Assembly: GCF_006351965.1 (NCBI RefSeq)
Contig: NZ_CP040932.1
Coordinates: forward strand, 3,906,001 to 3,970,000
Length of the DNA: 64,000 nt
Direction of reading: 5' to 3'
From: Oceanicola sp. D3
GTDB lineage: Bacteria > Pseudomonadota > Alphaproteobacteria > Rhodobacterales > Rhodobacteraceae
In this document: positions 1 through 8,834 of the stretch, piece after piece
Layout of the letters: every line of letters starts with the position of its first letter
Numbering within the stretch: the first letter of the stretch is position 1
Notes under the pieces: model-generated
Databases searched by the model: none
Told to the model about the DNA's origin: nothing
What the model saw: the letters and a program-made list of their open reading frames with translations, nothing else
Translations under genes and position numbers: made by a program

Positions 1-133
1 CACCGGCCTCGCCGCCACCCGCGCCATCGGCGGCGTTGGCGCCTTCCTTGTCCTGCGCCCAGGCGGTGCTGCCGAGGGCGACCACCGCAGTCGTCGCCAG
101 CACGGCGCTGAGGGTCTTGAATTTGGTCATCAT
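1..133 (-). CDS. Exported protein, N-terminal fragment (cut by window edge)
   Basis: Only the first ~44 codons are visible; the gene runs off the left edge. The N-terminus is a clear Sec signal peptide: two Met codons in tandem, a Lys-containing n-region, a hydrophobic Leu/Ala/Val core and a likely cleavage after AWA before QDKEG. What follows is Gly/Ala-rich. A purine-rich GGAAGGACGAAAGG stretch lies just upstream of the paired ATGs. Function cannot be assigned from this fragment. It resembles in outline the small EF-hand protein at 22635-22880 (same MTK start, signal peptide ending near AQD), but no EF-hand is visible in the part seen. Confidence 0.6.
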   Translation of the reverse strand, partial: MMTKFKTLSAVLATTAVVALGSTAWAQDKEGANAADGAGGGEAG

Positions 134-302
134 TACCTTTCGTCCTTCCCTTCTCATGGGCGGCGGTGGCCGGGGTGACCCCACCGAAATCATGTGCAGA
201 GACTGACAAATGCCGCCGCGTAAGGGAAGATGGTTTTTGGTGACAAATGCCGTTAGCGCTGAAATTCCAATGCGTTAAGCCCGCCGCTTTTATCTTTTGA
301 CA

Positions 303-2825
303 TCACTCTGCGCTGCGCAGCACACGCGCCGGTGGCATTGCGAGGGGCCTGAGCGCAAAGCCCAGCCCGGCCAGCAGCGTGGCCAGCACCCCGCCGGTCA
401 CGATGGCAACGGCAGAGACCGGCTCAAAGCTGTAGTCCCCCTCCATTACGAAGGTGGTCACGCCCCAGCCCGCGAGCCCGCCCGCGAAGATGGCCACCAC
501 CCCGGCGGCCAGCCCCAACAACGCCGCGCGCAGCACCAGATAGGCCAGCACCCGCCCGCGCACCGCGCCCAGTGTCTTCAGCACCGCCGCCTCGAACTCC
601 CGCGCCGGTTGCCCCGCCGCCGCCGCGCCAATCAGCACCACGCCGCCCGTGACCAGCGAGGCCAGCGCGCCATATGTGATCGCCGCCGCGATGCCCTCCA
701 GCAGTCCCGCCACGCGAGAGATCGCATCGCGCACGCCGATCCCGGTGATATTGGGCCATGTCTGCGCCACGTCCCGCAAAATCGCCGGCTCCGCCTCGGC
801 TTCGGCATAGACCGTGGCGATATGACTGTGCGGCGCGCCTTGCAGGGCGGCGGCGTTGAAGGTCATCACGAAGTTGATCCCCATGGTCGAAAAATCGACC
901 TCGCGGAAGCTGGCGATGGTGGCGGTAATCTCGCGGCCCAGCACGTTCACCGTGATCTCGTCGCCAATCCGCAGCCCAATCTCCGCAGCCTCCTCGGCGG
1001 CAAAGCTCATCAGCGGCGGGCCGTCATAGTCTTCCGGCCACCATTCCCCCTCCGAAACGGTCACCCGCTCCGGCTGGGTGGTGGCATAGGTCAGCCCACG
1101 ATCGCCGCGCACCACCCAATGGTCCGGCGCAACCTCGGTGGCCGGTTGGCCGTTGATCCGGGTCACAACGCCGCGCAGCATCGGCGCGGTATCCACCCGG
1201 TTCACCTGCGGGTCTTCGTCGAGACGGGTGAGAAACGGGCCTATCTGATCAGGCTGGATGTCGATGAAAAAGAACGAGGGCGCGACCTCTGGCAGATCGC
1301 CCTGAATGGCCGCCCGCATGTTGGAAGAGACCTGCCCCACAGCGGCCAGCACCGAAAGCCCAAGCCCAAGCGAGAGCACCACCGCAGAGGCCTCCTGCCC
1401 CGGCCCGCCCACCGAGCCAAGCGCCAGCCGCAGCGCGGGCCAGCCGCGCACCCACCGCGCCCGCGACAGACGCCGCGACAGCCTGCGGATGCCCGCCGCC
1501 GCTGCGAGGAGGAGCAAGAGGGCAAAGCATACGCCAAGCGCGGCCCAGACGGTAAGCATCCAGAGGCCCGAAAAATAAGCCGCCGCTCCAACGAGCAGCG
1601 CCGCAAGCGCAAGCGTCAAAACGATGACCAGCGGGCGCGGCAGGTGGCGGCGGGTGTCCGACAGCGCGCGAAACAGCTGCGCCGGGCGGATTTCTTCAGC
1701 GCGGCTCACCGGCCAGAGCGTAAAGATCAGCGCCGTCAGCGCCCCATAGAGCGCCGCCTCAGCCAAGGGGCCGGGATAGACGGTGAACTCGGTGGGCAGC
1801 GGCAGGCGCGCCTCCAGCACCGGAGCCAGCGCCAGCACGGCGGCCGCGCCCAGCGCGAGGCCCACCGCAATGCCCAGCGCCGAGAGCGCCCCGATCTGGA
1901 TCAGGTAGGCCCAGAGGATGGTCCGTCGCGAGGCCCCCAGTGTTTTCAGCACGGCGATCACCGGCGTCTTGCGCTCAAGATAGGCCCGCACCGCCGCCGA
2001 CACGCCCACGCCGCCCACCGCGAGGCCCGCAAGGCCAACAAGCACGAGGAAGGCGCTGATCCGGTCGACAAAGCGGTTCAGCCCCGGCGCGCCATTGCGA
2101 CTGTCACGCCAGCGCGCGCCGCTATCGGAAAACTGCGAAAGCGCCTCTTCGCGCATCCCGGCAAGGTCGGTGCCCTGCGGCAGGGCGAGGCGGTAGTTGG
2201 TTTCAAACAGCGTGCCGGGCGCAAGCAGGCCAGAGCCTTCAAGATCCGCCCGGTAAAGCAGCGTGCGCGGGCCAAGCGAGAAGCCGGAGCCTGCGGCATC
2301 AGGCTCAAGCGTCAGCGCCGCCGCCAGATAGTAGCTTGCGGTGCCGAGCTCAAAGGTATCGCCCACCTCCAGCTCCAGCTGCGCCATCAGCGAAGGGTCC
2401 ATCACCGCGCCGGGCATCCCAATAGCCCCGGCCAGCGCCTCGTCCAGCGGCATGGCAGGCTCCAGCCGGATCTCGCCATAAAGCGGGTAGATATCATCCA
2501 CCCCCTTCACCTGCGTTAGCGCGGTGTTCTCACCCGCGCGGGCCATCGAGCGAAAATCGACGATCTCCGAAACCCGGGTCGCCCGCTCGGCCATCCACGC
2601 CTGCTCCGCCTCACCCGCCGCGCGATAGGTAAACCGCAGCTCGGCATCGCCGCCAAGCATTGTGGCTCCCTCACGCATCAGCCCGCCCGAGAGGCTCTCG
2701 CGCACCAGCCCCACGGCGGCAATGGCGGCCACGCCAAGGGCGAGGCAGGCGAGGAACACCTTGAAGCCGCGCAGGCCCCCACGAAGCTCGCGCCGGGCGA
2801 TCCGGACCGACTGGGCAAGGCTCAT
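303..2825 (-). CDS. FtsX-like ABC transporter permease (YbbP family)
   Basis: An 840-residue membrane protein with the layout of the YbbP family: N-terminal TM helix, large periplasmic domain (about 40-250), TM cluster around 255-500, second periplasmic domain (about 510-700) and C-terminal TM helices with the repeated FtsX/MacB motif (VLKTLGA is seen in both halves). The start overlaps the stop of the ATPase gene by 4 nt, so the two are translated as one unit. Family knowledge: YbbA-YbbP pairs sit next to the esterase TesA and are thought to act as a lipid or lipoprotein-type ABC exporter at the inner membrane, but the substrate is not established. Confidence 0.88.
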   Translation of the reverse strand: MSLAQSVRIARRELRGGLRGFKVFLACLALGVAAIAAVGLVRESLSGGLMREGATMLGGDAELRFTYRAAGEAEQAWMAERATRVSEIVDFRSMARAGENTALTQVKGVDDIYPLYGEIRLEPAMPLDEALAGAIGMPGAVMDPSLMAQLELEVGDTFELGTASYYLAAALTLEPDAAGSGFSLGPRTLLYRADLEGSGLLAPGTLFETNYRLALPQGTDLAGMREEALSQFSDSGARWRDSRNGAPGLNRFVDRISAFLVLVGLAGLAVGGVGVSAAVRAYLERKTPVIAVLKTLGASRRTILWAYLIQIGALSALGIAVGLALGAAAVLALAPVLEARLPLPTEFTVYPGPLAEAALYGALTALIFTLWPVSRAEEIRPAQLFRALSDTRRHLPRPLVIVLTLALAALLVGAAAYFSGLWMLTVWAALGVCFALLLLLAAAAGIRRLSRRLSRARWVRGWPALRLALGSVGGPGQEASAVVLSLGLGLSVLAAVGQVSSNMRAAIQGDLPEVAPSFFFIDIQPDQIGPFLTRLDEDPQVNRVDTAPMLRGVVTRINGQPATEVAPDHWVVRGDRGLTYATTQPERVTVSEGEWWPEDYDGPPLMSFAAEEAAEIGLRIGDEITVNVLGREITATIASFREVDFSTMGINFVMTFNAAALQGAPHSHIATVYAEAEAEPAILRDVAQTWPNITGIGVRDAISRVAGLLEGIAAAITYGALASLVTGGVVLIGAAAAGQPAREFEAAVLKTLGAVRGRVLAYLVLRAALLGLAAGVVAIFAGGLAGWGVTTFVMEGDYSFEPVSAVAIVTGGVLATLLAGLGFALRPLAMPPARVLRSAE

Positions 2826-3517
2826 TCGGCGGCCTCAGCCTTGGCTTCGGGCGAAATCAGCCCGTCAGCGAGGCGCACAACCCGGCCACATCGGGCAGCA
2901 AGCTGGCGCGAGTGGGTCACTAGCACCAAGGTGGCGCCGTGCTTCTCGGAAAGGTCGAAGAGCAGGTCTGTCACCGCATCGCCCGTGGCGGCATCGAGGT
3001 TGCCGGTCGGCTCATCGGCCAGCAAAATATCGGGGCGCGGCGCAATGGCGCGGGCCAGCGCCACCCGCTGCTGCTCACCGCCCGACATCTGCGAGGGGTA
3101 GTGGTGGGCGCGGTCCCCAAGCCCCACGGCGGCAAGCTCGGCCTCGGCGCGCTCATAAGCGTCCGGCATTCCGGCCAGTTCCAGCGGCGTGGCCACGTTT
3201 TCCAGCGCCGTCATCGTGCCGATGAGGTGGAAGGATTGAAACACCACCCCCATATGCTGAAGACGAAAGCGGGCGAGCGCATCTTCCCCCATCGCCGTCA
3301 GATCATGGCCCAGCGCCATGACCCTGCCGGAGGTTGCCGTGTCGAGCCCGCCCATCAGCATGAGGAGAGAGCTTTTGCCAGAGCCAGACGGCCCGATCAG
3401 CCCCAGCGTTTCGCCCTTGGCGACATCGAGGCTTATTCCCTTGAGGATGTTGACCTTTCCGGCGTTGCCGTCGAGCGTGAAGGTGACATCGTTCAGGGAG
3501 AGGATCGGATCTGTCAT
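2822..3517 (-). CDS. ABC transporter ATP-binding protein (YbbA/LolD type)
   Basis: 231 residues with a full nucleotide-binding domain: Walker A GPSGSGKS, the signature MSGGEQQR, Walker B ILLADEPTGNLD and the switch His in VTHS. This is the LolD/MacB-like subgroup that partners FtsX-type permeases, and the permease gene follows with a 4-nt overlap. I chose the ATG at 3517 (MTDPILSLND) over an in-frame ATG 51 nt upstream because the family begins here. The ATG shares the tetranucleotide CATG with the ATG of the divergent esterase gene. Confidence 0.88.
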   Translation of the reverse strand: MTDPILSLNDVTFTLDGNAGKVNILKGISLDVAKGETLGLIGPSGSGKSSLLMLMGGLDTATSGRVMALGHDLTAMGEDALARFRLQHMGVVFQSFHLIGTMTALENVATPLELAGMPDAYERAEAELAAVGLGDRAHHYPSQMSGGEQQRVALARAIAPRPDILLADEPTGNLDAATGDAVTDLLFDLSEKHGATLVLVTHSRQLAARCGRVVRLADGLISPEAKAEAAE

Positions 3518-4187
3518 GCGCGCGCTTTCTGTTTCATTCCGATATGGGGCCAAGCTGCTGTCGCTCAAGGCTATAACGACATTTTTGCTGGTTTCCGTCG
3601 CCCATGCCCAACCCGTTGTTGTGGCCGCGCTTGGGGACAGCCTGACAGCGGGCTACGGCCTGCCGCAGGATGAGGGCTTTGTGCCGGTGCTTGAAACATG
3701 GCTGGAGGAGCGCGGCGCAGAGGTGGATTTGCGCAACGCCGGCGTGAGCGGAGACACCACCGCAGGCGGGCTCTCCCGCGTGGACTGGACGCTGACGGAT
3801 GACGTGGATGCGCTGATCGTGGAACTCGGCGGCAACGACATGCTGCGCGGCATCGACCCGGCCACAAGTCGCGGAAATCTCGATGGAATCCTCGCTGCCG
3901 CAGAGGCAAAGGGCCTGCCCGTCCTGCTCGTCGGGCTGAGCGCTTCGGGCAATTTCGGGCCCGAGTACAAGGCCGCCTTCGACGCCATGTATCCCGAGTT
4001 GGCCGGGCAATACGGCGCGCTGCTCTACCCCGATTTCTTCGCCGCCCTGACCGCGCTGGAAGATCAGGCGGCCGCGCGGCGCGAGCACATGCAGGGCGAC
4101 GGAATCCACCCTTCCGCCAGCGGGGTGCGGCTAATTGTCGAGGACATCGGCCCGCAGGTGATGGAGCTGATCGAACAGGTCGAGTAG
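3516..4187 (+). CDS. tesA: TesA-like GDSL arylesterase/lysophospholipase
   Basis: 223 residues. A signal peptide (Lys in the n-region, hydrophobic AITTFLLVSV, cleavage after AHA) precedes an SGNH/GDSL hydrolase. Block I is GDSLTAGYG at 40-48 with the nucleophilic Ser, block III is GGND, and block V near the C-terminus is DGIHPS with the catalytic Asp and His. Family knowledge: periplasmic TesA hydrolyses thioesters, aryl esters and lysophospholipids. A GGGAGAGGA stretch about 11 nt upstream is a plausible ribosome binding site. The gene is divergent from ybbA-ybbP, a widely conserved pairing. It ends 6 nt before the convergent hemC stop. Confidence 0.88.
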   Translation: MRALSVSFRYGAKLLSLKAITTFLLVSVAHAQPVVVAALGDSLTAGYGLPQDEGFVPVLETWLEERGAEVDLRNAGVSGDTTAGGLSRVDWTLTDDVDALIVELGGNDMLRGIDPATSRGNLDGILAAAEAKGLPVLLVGLSASGNFGPEYKAAFDAMYPELAGQYGALLYPDFFAALTALEDQAAARREHMQGDGIHPSASGVRLIVEDIGPQVMELIEQVE

Positions 4188-4193
4188 CGCAGG

Positions 4194-5117
4194 CTATTTC
4201 CAGTCAAAGAAGTCGTCAGTGGCCTGCGAGAGCAGTTCGGCGGCAAGGCTCGCGCCCATCTCGGCGGCCTGAGAGACGGGGCCAGAGCGGCTGCCTGCCA
4301 GCACTTCGGAGCCATCGGTGCGCAGGATTTCTCCCTGCAGCTCCAAGGTGTTGCCATCAATCGCGGCCAGCCCGGCAATGGGCGTCTCGCAAGAGCCATC
4401 AAGCCCGGCGAGAAAGGCGCGCTCGGCGGCGGTGCGGTGGTGCGTCAACTCATGGCGCAGCGGCGCAAGGAGCGCATCGGCCCGGTCGTCATCGGCCCGG
4501 CGCTCAATGCCGATGGTGCCTTGGGCAATGGCCGGCAGCATCTCTGAAGGGTCGACCGGTTGGCGCGAAATATGCTGGGCGTTCAGGCGGTTGAGGCCAG
4601 CAAGCGCAAGAAAGGTCGCCTCGGCCACACCGTCTTGCAGCTTGCGCATCCGGGTTTGCACATTACCGCGAAACTCCACCACCGAAAGGTCGGGCCGCTT
4701 GTGCAGCAGCTGGGCCTTGCGGCGCAGCGAAGAGGTGCCAACAACGGCGCCCTCGGGCAGCCCTGCCAAAGCCTTCCCGTCGAGGGTGATGAAGGCATCG
4801 CGCGGGTCTTCGCGCTCAAGAAAACAATCCAGAACAAGGCCTTCCGGCTGCTCCACCGGCATATCCTTGGAGGAGTGCACGGCGATGTCGATCTCGCCCG
4901 AAAGCATCGCCTCCTCGATCTCCTTGGTGAACAGCCCCTTGCCACCAATCTCGCGCAGCGCCCGGTTTTGCACCCGGTCGCCGGTTGTGGAAATGATTAC
5001 AATTTCAATGGCTTCATCGGGCATCCCGTGGGCCGCCATAAGGCGGTTGCGGGTTTCATGGGCCTGGGCGAGGGCGAGCGGGCTGCCGCGCGTGCCGATC
5101 TTGAGCGTCTTGGTCAT
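4194..5117 (-). CDS. hemC: Hydroxymethylbilane synthase (porphobilinogen deaminase)
   Basis: 307 residues, normal length. It joins four porphobilinogen molecules into hydroxymethylbilane in tetrapyrrole synthesis. Visible family signatures are IGTRGSPLALAQA at the N-terminus, HSSKDMP, the Arg-rich GTSSLRRKAQ substrate loop and GSCETPIAGL, where Cys243 should carry the dipyrromethane cofactor. The ATG at 5117 starts the conserved MTKTLKIGTR; the longer reading frame upstream is non-conserved. It is divergent from hemE across 95 bp, so two steps of haem synthesis share a control region. A TTGTCA hexamer lies in this gap on the minus strand, but no convincing -10 box. Confidence 0.95.
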   Translation of the reverse strand: MTKTLKIGTRGSPLALAQAHETRNRLMAAHGMPDEAIEIVIISTTGDRVQNRALREIGGKGLFTKEIEEAMLSGEIDIAVHSSKDMPVEQPEGLVLDCFLEREDPRDAFITLDGKALAGLPEGAVVGTSSLRRKAQLLHKRPDLSVVEFRGNVQTRMRKLQDGVAEATFLALAGLNRLNAQHISRQPVDPSEMLPAIAQGTIGIERRADDDRADALLAPLRHELTHHRTAAERAFLAGLDGSCETPIAGLAAIDGNTLELQGEILRTDGSEVLAGSRSGPVSQAAEMGASLAAELLSQATDDFFDWK

Positions 5118-5212
5118 GCAGGCGGGATAGCGCGGCGGCGGAGACGTGACAATGCGGCACTTGACACTTTGCCCCGAGACGGCGACCAACACGGCCAGCG
5201 AGGAGACAGCAC

Positions 5213-6247
5213 ATGGCCGAAAAGAAAAGCATTCTCAAAGCCTTGGCAGGTGAGGCCGTAAGCCCGCCGCCGATCTGGATGATGCGGCAAGCCGGGCGCT
5301 ACCTGCCTGAGTATAAGGCCACCCGTGCCGAGGCCGGGGATTTTTTGAGCCTCTGCTACAACTCCGATCTCGCCACCGAGGTCACGCTGCAACCGATCCG
5401 GCGCTACGATTTTGACGCGGCAATCCTCTTTGCCGACATCCTGCTGATCCCGCAGGCACTGGGGCAGAAGCTGTGGTTTGTCACCGGCGAGGGCCCCCGG
5501 CTGGAGCCGATTGAACTGCGCAAAGGGTTTGAAGCGCTCAAGAACGGCGACGAAGTGCATGAACATCTCGCACCGATCTACCGCACCGTCGGCAAGCTCT
5601 CGACCGAACTGCCTGAAAAGACAACGCTTATCGGCTTTGCCGGCGCGCCCTGGACAGTGGCGACCTACATGATTGCAGGCCGCGGCACGCCCGATCAGGG
5701 GCCGGCCCACGCGTTGAAATCCGGTGATGTGGCGCTGTTTCAGGCGCTCATCGACCGGGTGACATGGGCAACCATCGAATATCTGAATATGCAGATCGAC
5801 GCGGGCGCAGAGGTGGTGAAGATCTTCGACAGCTGGGCCGGAAGCCTGAGCGGCGATGATTTTGAGAATTACTGCGTCGAGCCGATCAAGAAAATCATCG
5901 CGGGCGTGAAGGCAAAGCACCCGGATACGCCGGTCATCGCTTTCCCACGCGGCGCGGGCGAGCGGTATCGCGGTTTTCACGCCGCGACCGGGGCCGATTG
6001 CGTGGCGCTGGATGATGGTGTCACCCCGGAATGGGCCGCCGAACATGTGCAATGCGACGGTTGCGTGCAGGGAAATCTCAAGTCGTCCCACATGGTTACC
6101 GGCGGCCAGGCGCTCATCGACGAGACCCGCCGCATCGTGGAGGCCTTCCGCCACGGGCCGCACATCTTCAACCTCGGGCACGGCATCACCCCCGATGCCG
6201 ACCCGGAGAACGTGCAGCTGATGATCGACACCGTTCGGCGCGGCTAA
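5213..6247 (+). CDS. hemE: Uroporphyrinogen decarboxylase
   Basis: 344 residues, standard length. It decarboxylates the four acetate side chains of uroporphyrinogen III to give coproporphyrinogen III. The N-terminal signature [16 protein letters not shown] is complete (substrate-binding Arg and the [10 protein letters not shown] block), as are [12 protein letters not shown] and [13 protein letters not shown]. The C-terminus has the FNLGHGI motif. The ATG is preceded by GAGGAGACAGCAC. Upstream a TTGACA hexamer at 5161 could be the -35 box, but the -10 box is weak. Divergent from hemC. Confidence 0.95.
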   Translation: MAEKKSILKALAGEAVSPPPIWMMRQAGRYLPEYKATRAEAGDFLSLCYNSDLATEVTLQPIRRYDFDAAILFADILLIPQALGQKLWFVTGEGPRLEPIELRKGFEALKNGDEVHEHLAPIYRTVGKLSTELPEKTTLIGFAGAPWTVATYMIAGRGTPDQGPAHALKSGDVALFQALIDRVTWATIEYLNMQIDAGAEVVKIFDSWAGSLSGDDFENYCVEPIKKIIAGVKAKHPDTPVIAFPRGAGERYRGFHAATGADCVALDDGVTPEWAAEHVQCDGCVQGNLKSSHMVTGGQALIDETRRIVEAFRHGPHIFNLGHGITPDADPENVQLMIDTVRRG

Positions 6248-6381
6248 CGGCGCGGGGCGGTATCTAGCCACCCCAGGCACCTCCCAAGCAAACCGCAGGC
6301 GCAGCGGCCTCGCTGCGCCGCAGCGTGTTAACGGGCCGATTCGGTGGCATAATCCTCCTTTATTTGCAGGGAGTGATTTCG

Positions 6382-6921
6382 ATGCCGGACGAGGAAGAAG
6401 AAGAGGAGCTGCAACTGAGCAGCTCCAACCTGAACGATGCGGCCAAGGGGTTAACCGACACCATCATCCTGACCTCGGGCAAGAAGGGGGGCCGGAAACT
6501 GCGGCACTCCAATCTGCCCGCGGCTCTGGCGCAGGCCGGGCTCAAGAAGGATTGGCAGGGCACGCTGGTGGTTGCCTTCCCTGACGTCTGCAAAACGCCC
6601 TCACCGGGCGGCCCCGTGCCGATCCCCTACCCCAACATCGGCGCGGCCAAACCCGGCTCGCACAAGAAGGTGAAGGTGCAGCAGGCGCTCCAGCAGGCGG
6701 GGTTCAAGGGCATCCGCGTGAGGTCAGTCGGAGACGTGGCGGGCAGCGCCAAGGGGGCTATCGGCGCAAGGGCGATGACGGGCGCAGCCTTCATGCCCTT
6801 CTCCTTCGACGTGAAGATGGAGGGCAAACCGGCGCTGATGGGCCACGAACTGACCCACACCCTCCAGCAGGGCGATCACACGCCGCATCTGGTGAAGCCG
6901 CAAAGCAAGCGGATGAAATAG
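6382..6921 (+). CDS. PAAR-like (DUF4150) protein with C-terminal HExxH motif
   Basis: 179 residues. After an acidic N-terminus (a run of Glu), residues about 65-150 match the DUF4150/PAAR-like fold: FPDVCKTPSPGGPVPIPYPN at 66-85, then GSHKKVKV, GDVAGSAKGAIG and SFDVKMEGKPA. PAAR-like proteins normally cap the spike of type VI secretion or related contractile systems and can carry effectors. Here the motif runs directly into GHELTHTLQQGDH (HELTH at 155-159), which resembles the HExxH of the DUF4157 metalloprotease-like domain, but the rest of DUF4157 is absent. The ATG at 6382 follows GGGAG with 8-nt spacing; a longer GTG frame from 6325 is less likely. No secretion genes are nearby. It may be an orphan spike-tip or a toxin remnant. 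Confidence 0.7.
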   Translation: MPDEEEEEELQLSSSNLNDAAKGLTDTIILTSGKKGGRKLRHSNLPAALAQAGLKKDWQGTLVVAFPDVCKTPSPGGPVPIPYPNIGAAKPGSHKKVKVQQALQQAGFKGIRVRSVGDVAGSAKGAIGARAMTGAAFMPFSFDVKMEGKPALMGHELTHTLQQGDHTPHLVKPQSKRMK

Positions 6922-7000
6922 CCGCAACGCTTGAGCGAGGCTGGCCCCGAAGTCAGCCTCATAACAGGTGACACACCGGCTGGGACGTGGGGGACTGGGC

Positions 7001-8617
7001 ATGGGTGAACCGATCCGAGAGGTGACAATCGTCGGCGGGGGAACCGCCGGATGGATGACGGCGCTCTTGCTTCAGTCGATGCTGAAAGGCGGGCCCGAGG
7101 GCGGCGTGAGGGTAACGCTGATCGAGAGCCCCAATATCCCCACGGTGGGCGTGGGCGAGGCAACCGTGCCGGGCATGCCGCGCACGCTGAAGCAGGGCGG
7201 GATCGACGAGCGGGAGTTTTTCCGCACCTGCAACGCCAGCTTCAAGCTCGGGGTCGTCTTTGGCCATTGGAACGAGGACGCCGAGGGCAACCGGGTGGAT
7301 TACATCAACCCCTTTGCACACCCACCCGCGATTGATGGCGTCTCGGCGGCGGAATACGCGCTGGAGTTCGGCACCGGCGGGCTGGATTTCGTGCAAACCT
7401 TCTCCCCCTCGGTCGATCTGGCGGCCGAGGCGAAGGGGCCGCGCGGGCGGGGGCAGATGCCCGGGCCGCCGGTGGGCTTCGCCTATCACCTCGACGCGGG
7501 CAAGTTTGCCGGGTTGCTGAAAGAGCACTGCGTGGTCCGAGGGGTGGTGCATGTGCTCGATGATCTGGTGGAGGTGGAGTTGGACGAACGCGGCTATGTC
7601 GCCGCTTTGCAGCTTGAGCGGGGCGGGCGGCATCCGGTGGAGATGGTGATAGATTGCACCGGCTTCCGGGGCCTCATCATCAACAAGGCGCTCGGCGAGC
7701 CGTTTGAGAGCTACGGTAAATATCTGGCGAACGACCGGGCGATGGCAGTGCAGGTGCCGCACCGCGACCCTGAGCGGCTGGATTCAGTAACGAAAAGCAC
7801 CGCGCTCGGGGCCGGTTGGGCCTGGCGCGTGCCGCTCTTCAACCGGATCGGAACGGGCTATGTGTTTTCCTCCGCGCACCGGACGGATGAGGAGGCGCGG
7901 GCGGAGTTTCTGGCGCATCTCGGGGAGGATGGCGAAGGCGCAGAGCCTCGGGTGATCCCGATGCGGGTGGGGCGCAACCGGAACGCATGGGTGAAGAACT
8001 GCGTGGCCGTGGGCCTCTCGGGCGGGTTTATCGAGCCGCTGGAGAGCACGGCAATCCACATGATCGACACCGCGGTGCGCTGGCTGGTGGCCTACTTCCC
8101 CGACCGCGACTTCGCCGACCCGCTGCGCAACCGGTTCAACCACCTCGTCGACGAGCTTTACAACGAGGTACGCGATTTCATCTGCCTGCATTACGCGCTC
8201 GGCAACCGCACGGATGACCAATACTGGATCGACGCGCGCGAAGAGCTGGAGGTGCCCGACAGCCTCGCCGAAAACCTCGAACTTTGGCAATACGGGCTGC
8301 CGACGCACCATGACATCCGCTTTGTCTCTCTGTTCAGCCCGATGACCTATCAGGCAGTCCTGCTGGGCAAGCGGGTGTATGAAACCGGATATGGAAAGGG
8401 CAAATTCGCCACCGGGCGGCGGCTTGATCCGGCGAAGTGGGAGGCCTACCTCGCGCGGGCACGGGCCGGGATTGGTGCGCAGGTGCAGGCGGCAGCGGGG
8501 CATCGGGAGTTGCTGCGGGCGCTGCGTGGGGATGTGGTGGAAGAGAACGGGCTGCTGCCGGGGCTTGGCGGCGGGCCGGGGATGGTGAAGGGCGAGGGGG
8601 AGGCGGCGATTTTGTGA
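7001..8617 (+). CDS. Flavin-dependent halogenase (tryptophan halogenase family)
   Basis: 538 residues, full family length. The FAD-binding GGGTAGW is at 12-18. The diagnostic halogenase motif WxWxxP is present as WAWRVP at 273-278, the catalytic Lys candidate is Lys82 (in NASFKLGVVF), and the catalytic Glu is in FIEPLES near 348, matching PrnA Lys79 and Glu346. It should form hypohalous acid from FADH2, oxygen and halide and halogenate an aromatic substrate; the substrate cannot be told from sequence. A flavin reductase partner is not adjacent. I chose the ATG at 7001 behind GGGGGA; an in-frame GTG at 6968 is possible. It lies 79 nt after the PAAR-like gene on the same strand. Confidence 0.85.
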   Translation: MGEPIREVTIVGGGTAGWMTALLLQSMLKGGPEGGVRVTLIESPNIPTVGVGEATVPGMPRTLKQGGIDEREFFRTCNASFKLGVVFGHWNEDAEGNRVDYINPFAHPPAIDGVSAAEYALEFGTGGLDFVQTFSPSVDLAAEAKGPRGRGQMPGPPVGFAYHLDAGKFAGLLKEHCVVRGVVHVLDDLVEVELDERGYVAALQLERGGRHPVEMVIDCTGFRGLIINKALGEPFESYGKYLANDRAMAVQVPHRDPERLDSVTKSTALGAGWAWRVPLFNRIGTGYVFSSAHRTDEEARAEFLAHLGEDGEGAEPRVIPMRVGRNRNAWVKNCVAVGLSGGFIEPLESTAIHMIDTAVRWLVAYFPDRDFADPLRNRFNHLVDELYNEVRDFICLHYALGNRTDDQYWIDAREELEVPDSLAENLELWQYGLPTHHDIRFVSLFSPMTYQAVLLGKRVYETGYGKGKFATGRRLDPAKWEAYLARARAGIGAQVQAAAGHRELLRALRGDVVEENGLLPGLGGGPGMVKGEGEAAIL

Positions 8618-8623
8618 CCCGGC

Positions 8624-8642
8624 GGTGGGCAGATTGCCCACC
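8624..8642. repeat. Interspersed palindrome, copy A (inverted orientation)
   Basis: A perfect 8-bp inverted repeat with a 3-nt centre, GGTGGGCAGATTGCCCACC, just after the halogenase stop. It is the reverse complement of the element found at 21671, 28994, 34403 and 34783. It lies in a convergent intergenic gap. Confidence 0.8.
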
Positions 8643-8699
8643 CCACGGCGGGGCGGCTGGATCGCGGCCGCGCTCGGCCCGGCGAACAGTAGCATATGA

Positions 8700-8743
8700 A
8701 ACGGCCCCGGCGGGGACGTCCGTAAAGACGGGCCGGGGCCGTT
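8700..8743. terminator. Large hairpin between convergent genes
   Basis: A perfect 12-bp inverted repeat: AACGGCCCCGGC at 8700-8711 pairs with 8732-8743. The 20-nt loop itself can form a short GTC/GAC stem. It lies between the halogenase (plus) and the vWA gene (minus), where a bidirectional terminator would be expected. There is no U-tract on either side, so it may act with Rho or be a structured 3' end instead. Confidence 0.5.
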
Positions 8744-8834
8744 CGCCCGGCAAAGATCCAGGCGCTGCTCGACGGCTGAGCCGCCTGCATCCGCGCCGCC
8801 CACAGGGGATGACGGCGGCGCGGGATTTCGGGGG

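Noticed and set aside
297-2519. Very long plus-strand open frame opposite the YbbP gene
   Set aside because: Arg/His/Pro-rich translation typical of antisense GC-rich DNA; the opposite strand encodes a clear FtsX-type permease.
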